In this document: piece after piece, positions 10,358 to 19,900 of the stretch
Layout: every line of letters begins with the position of its first letter
Position numbering within the stretch: position 1 is the first letter of the stretch
DNA from: an uncultured Chryseobacterium sp.
GTDB lineage: Bacteria; Bacteroidota; Bacteroidia; Flavobacteriales; Weeksellaceae
NCBI GenBank assembly: GCA_913776245.1
Contig: CAJYLO010000005.1
Span: forward strand, 1-64,000
Direction of reading: 5' to 3'
Length of the DNA stretch: 64,000 bases
Translations under genes and position numbers: made by a program
The notes under the pieces: generated by a model
Seen by the model: the letters and a program-made list of their open reading frames with translations, nothing else
Told to the model about the DNA's origin: nothing
Database searches by the model: none

Positions 10358-11647
10358 ATGAGCCAGAGAAATAAATTTCACCAGACTTCTGATTTTGCCG
10401 TTCTCAGCATCAGCTATGAAAAAGCCGATGCTGAAACGCGTGGCCGTTTTGCATTCTTCGATGAGCACATCAAATCTTTTGTCAATCAGATTCATGAACA
10501 GGATTACGGTGATGCTTTTGTGGTTTCCACCTGCAACAGGACAGAGATCTATTCCACTACGAAAAATTACCTTCACATTGCGGAACTATATTGCAATACT
10601 GTGGGCGTGAGTCTTTCGGAATTCCTGAAATATGTGAATGTCATCCAGCGTGAAGATGCTTTGTTTCATCTTTTCCGCGTGGCCGCAGGCCTGGAAAGCC
10701 AGATTATCGGTGATTTTGAGATTGTTTCGCAGATCAAGAATGCTTATCACCGATTTAAAAAGTATAAAGATTTTTCCAATCCTTACCTGGAACGTGCGAT
10801 TAATTCATCCATTCAGATTTCAAAAAGGATTAAGAATGAGACAGGAATCAGCACTGGCTCTGCTTCAGTTTCTTATGCTGCGGTGCATTATATATTGAAT
10901 AACACAAGACACATTCACGAGAAAAATATTCTTCTTTTAGGCGTTGGAGAAATCGGACAGAATACGATTGAGAATCTCGTAAAACACATCTATCAGCCCA
11001 ACATCAAAATAGCCAACCGTTCTTTTGAAAAGGCTGAAAAAATTGCTGATAAGTATAAAATCCCTCAAATTGATTTCAATCTCTTTCCGGAAGAACTAAA
11101 ACAAACTGACGTTCTGATTGTCGCAACAGGCGCGCAGAAATATATTATTGACGAATCCAATTTCCCTAAGGATAAAGAAATGCTGGTCATTGACTTATCG
11201 ATTCCGAATAATGTTCAGAAGGAAATCGGCGAACTGGAAAATGTCACATTGATCGATGTAGACCAACTTTCTCAGACCATTAAGAAAACAATGGAACAGC
11301 GCAAGAAGGAAATCCCGAAAGCCGAAGGCATAATCAAAGAAATGGCGAAGGAATTTGTAGATTGGGAAAAGAAAAGAATGCTTGCGCCTAATATCAACCA
11401 TTTCAAAAACTCGCTCAAAAAAATCGAAGAGCACGAGATGCACAATATCCATAAAAAATTCAATTATGCTAAGATTGAAGATATGGAATTATCTAATAAA
11501 TTAGTACAGAAATTAACCAACCGTTTTGCAAAATACATCCTGGAAAATCCATTGCGGGCGACTGAAGTCACCAAGCTAATGGAGGAAATCCTGGACATCC
11601 ATAAACAAGAAACTAATGAACAAACTGAAAATAGGAACGAGAAATAG
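10358..11647 (+). CDS. hemA: Glutamyl-tRNA reductase
   Basis: VVSTCNRTEIY, AAGLESQIIGDFEIVSQIK, LLLGVGEIGQ. Confidence 0.96.
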   Translation: MSQRNKFHQTSDFAVLSISYEKADAETRGRFAFFDEHIKSFVNQIHEQDYGDAFVVSTCNRTEIYSTTKNYLHIAELYCNTVGVSLSEFLKYVNVIQREDALFHLFRVAAGLESQIIGDFEIVSQIKNAYHRFKKYKDFSNPYLERAINSSIQISKRIKNETGISTGSASVSYAAVHYILNNTRHIHEKNILLLGVGEIGQNTIENLVKHIYQPNIKIANRSFEKAEKIADKYKIPQIDFNLFPEELKQTDVLIVATGAQKYIIDESNFPKDKEMLVIDLSIPNNVQKEIGELENVTLIDVDQLSQTIKKTMEQRKKEIPKAEGIIKEMAKEFVDWEKKRMLAPNINHFKNSLKKIEEHEMHNIHKKFNYAKIEDMELSNKLVQKLTNRFAKYILENPLRATEVTKLMEEILDIHKQETNEQTENRNEK

Positions 11648-12524
11648 CCCGCTTGCTCTCTGGCAGGCTCGCGAAGTAGAATCGAAGCTACAAACTCTGG
11701 GGTTTGAAACCGAAATTGTTCCTATTGTAAGTTCCGGTGATAAAAACCTGGATCAGCCGCTTTATGCTTTAGGCATAACCGGTGTTTTTACCAAAGATCT
11801 GGATATCGCTTTATTAAATAAGGAAATTGACATTGCCGTTCATTCTTTGAAAGATGTCCCTACACAATTGCCTCAAAACATTCAGATTTCTGCCGTTCTG
11901 GAAAGAGATTTTCCGGAAGATGTTCTGGTTAGAAATGATGATTCGGAACCTTTGGATCTCGAAGTTCTGAAAATCGCAACTAGCAGCTTAAGAAGACGCG
12001 CTTTTTGGCTGAAGGAATTTCCGGAAACCGAATTCACGGATATTCGAGGAAATGTTCAGACCAGGCTAAAAAAACTGGATGACGGTATTGCCAACGCCAC
12101 CATTTTTTCATTGGCAGGAATCAAAAGAATGAACCTGGATATCCATTATGAACAGATTCCATTCCTCTTACAGGCGCCTTCGCAAGGTGTTGTTGCGATT
12201 GCAAGTTTGTCTGATAATGAGGAGCTGAATGAAAGCTTAAAAACAATTTCTCACAAAGAAACCGAAATCTGCGTAACGATTGAGAGAGAATTTCTGAAAA
12301 CGCTGGAAGGCGGTTGTACAGCGCCGATTGGTGCAAAAGCTGAAATCTTTAACGGACAAATCAGATTTCTTGGAAGACTTTGTTCTCTTGACGGGAAAAA
12401 CTGTATCGAAACGGATGAGATTTTTGACTGGAATGATTCTGAAAACTTCGGAGAAAAAATCGCTTTGAAGGTTTTGGAAAATGGAGGCAAGGAATTGATG
12501 GACGAAATTAGAAAAAACTTATAA
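11616..12524 (+). CDS. hemC: Hydroxymethylbilane synthase
   Basis: KIGTRNSPLALWQA, HSLKDVPTQLP, EGGCTAPIGA (cofactor Cys). Overlaps hemA by 32 nt. Confidence 0.97.
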   Translation: MNKLKIGTRNSPLALWQAREVESKLQTLGFETEIVPIVSSGDKNLDQPLYALGITGVFTKDLDIALLNKEIDIAVHSLKDVPTQLPQNIQISAVLERDFPEDVLVRNDDSEPLDLEVLKIATSSLRRRAFWLKEFPETEFTDIRGNVQTRLKKLDDGIANATIFSLAGIKRMNLDIHYEQIPFLLQAPSQGVVAIASLSDNEELNESLKTISHKETEICVTIEREFLKTLEGGCTAPIGAKAEIFNGQIRFLGRLCSLDGKNCIETDEIFDWNDSENFGEKIALKVLENGGKELMDEIRKNL

Positions 12525-12532
12525 GAATTAAA

Positions 12533-12641
12533 TATCGCAAAGGCGCAATATTTTTACCTTTACAATGTTAAAAGTCGCCAAGTTTGATCTTTGTGACTTT
12601 TTTATAATATTAAATTTACAATACTTCGCGACTTTGCGATA
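12533..12641. repeat. MITE-like intergenic element with imperfect TIRs TATCGCAAAG(G/T)CGC and an inner AAAAGTCGC/GTGACTTTT hairpin
   Basis: 12533-12549 pairs with 12625-12641 (14/17); inner arms 12570-12578 and 12593-12601. Confidence 0.55.
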
Positions 12642-12648
12642 AAATCAA

Positions 12649-13338
12649 ATGAAAATCCTTTTTGCAAAATCACTGGAAAAAGAAAAAGTTTCTGAGAAAT
12701 TGGGAAACGATTTTGCAGTGGATTTTGTTGAAGTCATTGATACTGAAATTTTAAAAACTAAAACTTTCGGTCTAAAAAACAACTCATTGATTTTCACCAG
12801 TGTGAATGGCGTAAAAGCTTTTTTCGAAAACGGATTTTCACCAAATGAAAACTTTGCCGAACCAAAAACCTATAACAAAATCTACGTTGTAGGTTCGCAG
12901 ACCAAAAAGGAATTGAGAAAGCATAATTTCGGAGCTTTCAAACTTTGCAGGAATGCCCAGGAACTGTCTCAGTTCATTACAGAAAATTCTGTGAATGAAA
13001 AATTTCTGCATTTCTGCGGGAATATAGCTTTGGATATCCTGGATGAAAAATTGCCGTTGCAAAATATCTCGTACAGAAAAATTCCTGTCTATAAAACCGA
13101 ATTGCTGTATCCCAAAATCGATGAGAAATATCAGGCTATCGTTTTCTTCAGTCCGAGCGGAGTTCGTAGTTTTGCAAAGTTTAATCAATTTGGTGATGCC
13201 AAAATTTTTTCGATTGGAAAAACAACGACTTCTGAAATTGAGAAACTAACGGATAATAAAGTAATTACAAGCTCAAAAAATACTTTAGCTGATTTGTTGA
13301 ATTTGATTTTAAAACATACTTCGACTGGCTCATTATGA
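12649..13338 (+). CDS. hemD: Uroporphyrinogen-III synthase
   Basis: FTSVNGVKAFFENG, VVFFSPSGVRSF; between hemC and hemE. Confidence 0.88.
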   Translation: MKILFAKSLEKEKVSEKLGNDFAVDFVEVIDTEILKTKTFGLKNNSLIFTSVNGVKAFFENGFSPNENFAEPKTYNKIYVVGSQTKKELRKHNFGAFKLCRNAQELSQFITENSVNEKFLHFCGNIALDILDEKLPLQNISYRKIPVYKTELLYPKIDEKYQAIVFFSPSGVRSFAKFNQFGDAKIFSIGKTTTSEIEKLTDNKVITSSKNTLADLLNLILKHTSTGSL

Positions 13339-13380
13339 CAATGTTGATATAATTGAAAGGCTAAAGTTGTATTTTGCGAA

Positions 13381-13460
13381 GCGCGCCCCGACTTGAACGG
13401 AGCTCTTTTTCTTTTTTAAAGAAAAAAGCGGGAGTGGAAGGCGGATAAAGGCGCCCAAAA
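13381..13460 (-). repeat. GGGCGCC...GGGGCGC intergenic repeat (copy on minus strand)
   Basis: Reverse complement shares TTTGGGCGCC, ATTCC/ATCCG, CGCTTTTTT, AAAAAGAGCTC, CCGTTC and CGGGGCGC in the same order with 37846-37955; internal TTTTTCTTT/AAAGAAAAA stem. Confidence 0.6.
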
Positions 13461-13471
13461 TAATATATAAA

Positions 13472-14497
13472 ATGATTAAAAACGACCTATATTTAAAGGC
13501 ACTTCGCGGAGAAACCGTGGAAAGACCGCCAGTTTGGATGATGAGACAAGCCGGAAGATACCTGCCTGAATTCATCGCATTGCGCGACCAATACGACTTT
13601 TTCACCAGATGTCAGACGCCGGAACTGGCTTCGGAAATCACGGTTCAGCCGATCAGACGATTTCCTTTGGATGCCGCGATTTTGTTCTCCGACATTTTGG
13701 TGGTTCCGCAGGCAATGGGTATCGATTTCAAAATGAAAGAATCGGTTGGACCCTGGCTGGACAATCCTATCAGAACGGCTCAGCAAGTTGAGGATGTCAT
13801 TGTTCCTGATGTTGATGAAACATTGGGTTATGTTTTCGATGCGATAGAAATGACTTTGGAAAAGCTGGACAATGAGATTCCGCTGATTGGATTCGCCGGT
13901 TCGCCTTGGACGATTTTCTGTTATTGTATTGAAGGCAGAGGTTCTAAGGATTTCAATATTGCGAAATCATTTTGTTTTCTTCAGCCGGAAGCGGCGCACA
14001 AGTTATTGCAGAAAATCACGGATACTACCATTGCTTACCTGAAAAGAAAAGTGGAAAAAGGAGTTTCTGCCGTTCAGGTTTTCGATTCTTGGGGCGGAAT
14101 GCTTTCACCAGCCGATTATCAGGAGTTTTCCTGGCAATATATCAATCAGATCGTTGAAGCGCTTGCTGCGTTGACGCACGTTGTGGTTTTCGGGAAAGGC
14201 TGTTGGTTTGCATTGGATGAGATGTCAAAATCCAAAGCTTCTGCTGTTGGTGTTGATTGGACAATCACTCCCGAATTAGCGAGACAATTCACAAATAATG
14301 CGGTGACTTTGCAAGGAAATTTTGATCCTTCAAGACTGCATTCCAAGCCGGAAACAATCAGAACAATGGTTCACGAGATGATTAACCGTTTTGGAAAAGA
14401 CCAATACATCGTCAACCTCGGACACGGAATTTTACCAAATATTCCTGTTGAAAATGCCGAAGCTTTTATCAAAGCTGTGGTAGAATGGAAAGCATAA
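13472..14497 (+). CDS. hemE: Uroporphyrinogen decarboxylase
   Basis: [35 protein letters not shown]. Confidence 0.97.
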   Translation: MIKNDLYLKALRGETVERPPVWMMRQAGRYLPEFIALRDQYDFFTRCQTPELASEITVQPIRRFPLDAAILFSDILVVPQAMGIDFKMKESVGPWLDNPIRTAQQVEDVIVPDVDETLGYVFDAIEMTLEKLDNEIPLIGFAGSPWTIFCYCIEGRGSKDFNIAKSFCFLQPEAAHKLLQKITDTTIAYLKRKVEKGVSAVQVFDSWGGMLSPADYQEFSWQYINQIVEALAALTHVVVFGKGCWFALDEMSKSKASAVGVDWTITPELARQFTNNAVTLQGNFDPSRLHSKPETIRTMVHEMINRFGKDQYIVNLGHGILPNIPVENAEAFIKAVVEWKA

Positions 14498-14498
14498 A

Positions 14499-14526
14499 AA
14501 AACCGAGCCAGTTGCTCGGTTTTTTG
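14499..14526 (+). terminator. Rho-independent-like terminator after hemE
   Basis: ACCGAGC-CAGTT-GCTCGGT followed by T-run. Confidence 0.8.
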
Positions 14527-14823
14527 TTATTCTGTTTTTCCGGGAGCCGGCTGCATTGGTTTCGTTGCTTCATCATTGATGCCGTCTCTCCTTTGATTCA
14601 TCTGATCTCTCGCTCTTTCGTTCTCTATTTTTTGCTGATTGAGCTTCGTTGTATCAACTGAACGGTTCATTCCGTTTGGCTCAACAGTTTCAGGCGTTTT
14701 TGCATTAGCCTTATTCAGTTTCTTTTCTTTTCCGGTTTTTGCCGTGTCTTGCTGTGGTGTTGTCTGCGCCGTCAGAAACATGGTTCCGAAAATCATCATT
14801 GCGCCTGCCATTAACTTTTTCAT
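14527..14823 (-). CDS. Small secreted hypothetical protein
   Basis: Signal peptide MKKLMAGAMMIFGTMFLTAQ then charged, low-complexity mature region. Confidence 0.6.
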   Translation of the reverse strand: MKKLMAGAMMIFGTMFLTAQTTPQQDTAKTGKEKKLNKANAKTPETVEPNGMNRSVDTTKLNQQKIENERARDQMNQRRDGINDEATKPMQPAPGKTE

Positions 14824-14921
14824 AATAATTATTTTAGTGTTGATTATCAAGTCCAAACATTAAACCATTATAAAAGAAAATTTAGAAACAATAAGATTTT
14901 TGGGAAAACTTTAGCGTTAGC

Positions 14922-15410
14922 TTACTTATCCAGTAAGCTTCTCATTTTTTCTACAAAAACATAAGCTGCAGGACAGATCAGTGTATTTTTAAGCGTCAGA
15001 TTATTGATCTGATAGATCTTCTTCCGATCGGTATGCGGATATTCTCTGCAGGCTTTGGGACGGACTTCATAGATGGAGCAGGTATTGTCATCATTCAGAA
15101 AAAAGCAAGGAAGCGTCTGAAGAACTTTGTCCCGGTCTTCATCTACCCGAAGAAACCTACCCTCAAATTCGGCCGGCTTCATCCTGAGATGTTTTGATAT
15201 TCTCTCGATATCTTTTTCCGTGTAAAGCGGACCAGCCGTTTTGCAGCAATTAGCACATTTCAGGCAATCGATCTCCCGGAATGTTTCTTCGTGTTTTTCC
15301 AAAACAAGATAATCCAGATTTTTAGGCGCTTTCTTTTTCAATCCTTCTAAAAATTTCCGGTGTTCTTTCTGTTTTTGCAATGCCTGCTTTTTGTAGAAAT
15401 CAAGATCCAT
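14922..15410 (-). CDS. YkgJ family cysteine cluster protein
   Basis: CLKCANCCKTAGPLY and CSIYEVRPKACREYP motifs. Confidence 0.85.
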   Translation of the reverse strand: MDLDFYKKQALQKQKEHRKFLEGLKKKAPKNLDYLVLEKHEETFREIDCLKCANCCKTAGPLYTEKDIERISKHLRMKPAEFEGRFLRVDEDRDKVLQTLPCFFLNDDNTCSIYEVRPKACREYPHTDRKKIYQINNLTLKNTLICPAAYVFVEKMRSLLDK

Positions 15411-15431
15411 TTTGCAAAATTAACAGTTTTC

Positions 15432-15599
15432 TCAGGAAAAGACTAAATAATATAATCCGCTCCAGACTATAGAAAAAAATAAAGCAAACAGGAATGAAGC
15501 TTTCAGATCCTGCCTGTCTTTCCTGATGAAGTGCTTATAAAGCGTAACAATCAGAAAAGTAACAATCACCAATGTCGGCAAAACGGTAAATGTGAACAT
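15432..15599 (-). CDS. Small membrane protein, 55 aa (absent from the supplied ORF track)
   Basis: Manual translation of the minus strand: MFTFTVLPTLVIVTFLIVTLYKHFIRKDRQDLKASFLFALFFSIVWSGLYYLVFS*; two hydrophobic helices, fills the gap between neighbours. Confidence 0.6.
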   Translation of the reverse strand: MFTFTVLPTLVIVTFLIVTLYKHFIRKDRQDLKASFLFALFFSIVWSGLYYLVFS

Positions 15600-15603
15600 C
15601 GTA

Positions 15604-16551
15604 TTATGATTTTAAACTTAACCTTTCAAATGTATTAATTGCATCAAGATTGAGCACTGTTACGGTGTTTGTCCTGTCCGGATTATACATCTTCACGAAT
15701 TTTGCACCATATACAATCTCATCCGAAGTATAGCTGGTCCGCTGAAAAACATCACTGGAAAAGACACTGTCAAACGCTTTGACGTGAACAATAATCTCGA
15801 CATCAGTATTGTCTAAATCCTCTTCAGTTAGGCCATAAAAAGGTGATGATTCATCAATCTGATGTACAATAGTCCAGCTGAGAATCAGAGAAGTAATGCT
15901 GTCCAATTCCAGTTTGAGATTGTAAAAGGAACTTTTCGGCTCTCCGTTTTCTATCGTTTCAAAGGTAGCGAGAACTGTTACCGAAGCATTGGTGAGCGAT
16001 GTATTTTTGAAAGGCGCCATTCTAAACATCAGCGCCGTTTTATCTTTGTAGGGCGAGATCAGCGCATTATCACTAAAACTAAGAAAAGCACGCGGCCTGG
16101 AAAATCTTCCGTAAAACAAACCCGTTGCAATAGCAAATGCCAGTAACCCGAGAAAAGCCTCAAAGGTTGCAACCAGGCTTGCCAGGAAACCAACCGGCGC
16201 AATTCTTCCGTAACCGACTGTGGTAAACGTCTGCGAACTGAAGAAGAATACATCCGTAAACTCATTCACGAGATCACTCTTGTCTATTCCCGTGAGATGC
16301 TCAATACCGATAGAATAATAGACCAGCGCAAAAACCAGATTGACGATAATATATATTGCTACTAACAAACCAATGAATTCCCATCTTTTAAGATCCAGCA
16401 TGGTGTGGTACCAACTGTACCGGTTCAGGATATTGACGCCTTTCTTTCTGATGTTCGGCAGACCGTCTTTATTGATAAATCTGCCAGAAAAATTATCTCC
16501 GTAACCTGTATCTTTGGTTGATTTTAATCTGGAAAAACTGAGTTTTGACAT
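15604..16551 (-). CDS. Inward-rectifier-type potassium channel (KirBac-like)
   Basis: Two TM helices, filter TFTTVGYGRIAP, C-terminal cytoplasmic beta domain. Confidence 0.9.
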   Translation of the reverse strand: MSKLSFSRLKSTKDTGYGDNFSGRFINKDGLPNIRKKGVNILNRYSWYHTMLDLKRWEFIGLLVAIYIIVNLVFALVYYSIGIEHLTGIDKSDLVNEFTDVFFFSSQTFTTVGYGRIAPVGFLASLVATFEAFLGLLAFAIATGLFYGRFSRPRAFLSFSDNALISPYKDKTALMFRMAPFKNTSLTNASVTVLATFETIENGEPKSSFYNLKLELDSITSLILSWTIVHQIDESSPFYGLTEEDLDNTDVEIIVHVKAFDSVFSSDVFQRTSYTSDEIVYGAKFVKMYNPDRTNTVTVLNLDAINTFERLSLKS

Positions 16552-16591
16552 AATCGCAAATTTACATTTTAATTTGGCTTAATTTTGTACA

Positions 16592-16975
16592 ATGGAAGAT
16601 ATTACAACAAGAGCACAGGTGGAATTTTTGGTTGACCGGTTTTATGAAGAAATTGTCAGGGATAATGTGATCGGGTTTTTCTTTACAGATATCGCAAAAA
16701 TTGACCTCAGCAAACATCTTCCGAAAATGTATAATTTCTGGGAAAGTATTTTATTAGGAAATCCTGTGTATGAGGGTAACCCGATGCGTGTTCATTTTCC
16801 ACTGAATGAAGTAGCAGCTTTGGAAGAAAGACATTTTAACCGCTGGCTGCAGGTTTGGGAAAAAACCGTACATGATCATTTTGAGGGACCAACTGCAGAA
16901 ATAGCCGTTACCAGAGCACTTAACATCGCAAGAATCATGAGCTATAAAATGACTAATGCGAGAAGTCTCGAATAA
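16592..16975 (+). CDS. Group III truncated hemoglobin
   Basis: 127 aa; LVDRFYEEIVRDNVIGFFFTDIA, MYNFWESILLGNPVYEGNPMRVH. Confidence 0.88.
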   Translation: MEDITTRAQVEFLVDRFYEEIVRDNVIGFFFTDIAKIDLSKHLPKMYNFWESILLGNPVYEGNPMRVHFPLNEVAALEERHFNRWLQVWEKTVHDHFEGPTAEIAVTRALNIARIMSYKMTNARSLE

Positions 16976-16976
16976 A

Positions 16977-19900
16977 TTATCCCGGAATGTCTTTCACATT
17001 CCCTGTCCTTTTAAGAAAACCCCAAGTCTGCATTTCCCCTTGTAGAGCGTGCTTCAGACTACGGAACAGAACAATATACATCAGCCAGCGATAACCGAAT
17101 CTCTGTGGGATAATAAAGAAAAGATCCGTCCACTTCTGTTTTTGCATAATGAAGGCTACAAATGCTATTGATGCGTCTACCAAAAGAAAAATCAGGTAAT
17201 AGATCAATATCTTTTGTCCGTTTCCTGACAATATGCCGAAAAACATGACCAGATCCGCCAGCGGTGAAAACAAGGGAATAATGTACTGGAAAATCAATAT
17301 ATTAGGCATAGCCCAAAGTCCCAACCCTTTATATTTAGGATTAAGAAATGTTTCCCGCTGCTTCCAGAACATCTGCATAATACCATAAGTCCATCTGAAA
17401 CGCTGCTTTAAAAACTGTTTTACAGATTCCGGCGCTTCTGTCACCGCTACTGCCCGATTTTCATTGGCTATGCTATAACCTTTTTTCAGAATCTTGACTG
17501 TCAGATCGCAATCTTCCGCAAGGGTGTCCGAAGAATATCCCCCAACCTCTTCTATTACAGATTTTCTGAAAGCACCTATTGCACCGGGAATCACAGTAAT
17601 TGCATTGATACCAGCATAGGCTAAGCGGTCAAAATTCTGACTCGTTGTGTATTCTATGGACTGCCATCTGGTGAGCCAGTTAACCCTGTTGCCCACTTTT
17701 ACATTGCCTGCAACAGCAGCGATTTTTTCATCTTTCTTTGCGTTTAGAAACCTGGATATCAGTAATTTTACAGCATTTTTCTCAAGCTTGGTATCAGCAT
17801 CTATACAGACTACATATTCGGCATCCGTATTGGCAATACCAAAGTTAAGCGCTGTTGCCTTTCCGCCGTTCGTTTTAGTCCGTATTTTTATTCCTGCATT
17901 ATCTGCGAATGTTTCCCGGACCTTTTGCAAAGTGCTGTCACGGCTTCCGTCATCCACAAAAATAATATCATAATCCGGGTATGTCTGGTTCAAAAGATTT
18001 CTCAATGAAGATACGATATTAACTTCTTCATTATAAGCAGGTACAATAATTGAAACTTTCGGATAAATTGCAGGATCAGCCCCGTTATTTATCCCTTTTT
18101 CTTTTTTATATTCTGATACAGCCCAATATATCATAAGCAAAAGCCGGAAAATGCCTAATCCTATGAAAATCATAAACAGTGCAACCAGAAAATGGCTTAT
18201 TCCATAAATTGCCGCGGCCAGCAACAGATTGAGCTGCATAATATAGTAAGAATTGGTTTTAGGAACCGGCGGCATAAGCTCATCTCTTTTCTTGTGGAGG
18301 ATCTGTGTAAGATTGGTGAAATGATAACCTTGTTTCTGAAGTTTCGGAATAAGAATATTTAAGGCTTTTACAGTCTCGGATCTTGTATCACCACCTGCAT
18401 CGTGAAGCAATATGATATTTCCTCTCTGTTTTTTGATGCCGTCCAAGACTCTATCTACGATCTGAGTTGCCTGGATACCCGGCTGCCAGTCTTCCGGATC
18501 GATATTTTCACCAATGTCAAGGTAATTCTGTTGTCTTGCCAATGCAACTGGGATAATCTCTTCGGGTGTTGTAGGCTCGGAATCCGCGTTATAAGGTGCC
18601 CGGAATAAAATCGTACTGTGCCCGGTAACACATTCTATCAGCAGCCTGGTTAGCCTGAGCTCAAGTAACGCTCTCTCAGGGTCAACTTTTGCAACATTTT
18701 CGTGGGTGAAGGTATGGTTGCCGATTTCGTGACCTTCCTTGTAGATCCTTTTTACAAGCGGCAAGTTATTCTCAGCATTGATCCCGACAAGGAAAAACGC
18801 TGCAGGAACGTGATATTTAGAAAGAACATCCAACACCTGCGGCGTCCACTCCGGATCCGGCCCATCATCAAATGTCAGTACCAATTCTTTCTGTGGTGCG
18901 GCGCCATATTTTTTTACTTCGTAAGAGCTGGGATATGACAAGTAGTTTTCATCAGTTATGATTTTTTCATCAGGATCCGTCTCCAGGTTTATTTTTCCGT
19001 CGTGTGGTGTATTGAGGACATCCAGAACTTCTCCATCGCCAATATAATCTACCATCGTCTGCCCTTTTACGTTTTCAAGATTATTCATTTTAAAGCCTGC
19101 AAGACCTGCAGAGGTCAGATTCCTATTATAAAAAGTCCATATACGGCTGTCCTCGCTTCCTAAACGCCAGAGTGCTGTTCCTGCAACCGGATATTCCGAT
19201 GCAAAGCGCATAGTGTTAAAAACAGAAGCTGCATCATTAAAAAAAACAGTATGGGCATTATTCTGATTATCCGTGTAAGAATAATTCAGATTAAATGTAT
19301 TATCATCAAAATTAATTACAGCTTTACTGGCATTAGCTTTTGTAATTGCCTGCATATAAGTAACAGATGTATTCTGATCCGGATTACTGCTCCAGTCATA
19401 ACCATAGGCTCCGAGCCCGAGTATAATTTTCTGGGGACTGGTTTCTTTTGCCATTTTATCCGTTTGCTGCTCAATCCATTTTTGCGAAGAGATGGGACCA
19501 GAATCACTGTCGGCTGAGTATTCGTCATAAGCCATCAGCACAAAATAATCTACGTAAGGACTTAATTTTCTGATATTATAATCATCATTATCAGTCATCA
19601 CATCCATAGACACTAAGAGATTATTTTTTCTGAAAACTTTTGACAGATCCGACATAAAATCAACTAAAACCTGATCATCATTCAAATTAAGATCTTCAAA
19701 ATCTATATTGACTCCTCTGAATCTGTATTTCAGACACTGTGCTGCCACTTTATTGATAAGATCCATTCTTTTCACGGGATCGTTCAGTACTTTTCCAATT
19801 CCTTCCGAATGAAATTCCTGATCAGAATTATTGCTCAGAATCGGCATAGCAGAAACGCCGGCCTTCCTGATAATTTTATATCCTTCGGGATCTACGTTGG

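Noticed and set aside
10172-10576. Minus-strand 134-aa ORF over the hemA start
   Set aside because: Antisense to conserved HemA coding sequence; no motifs.
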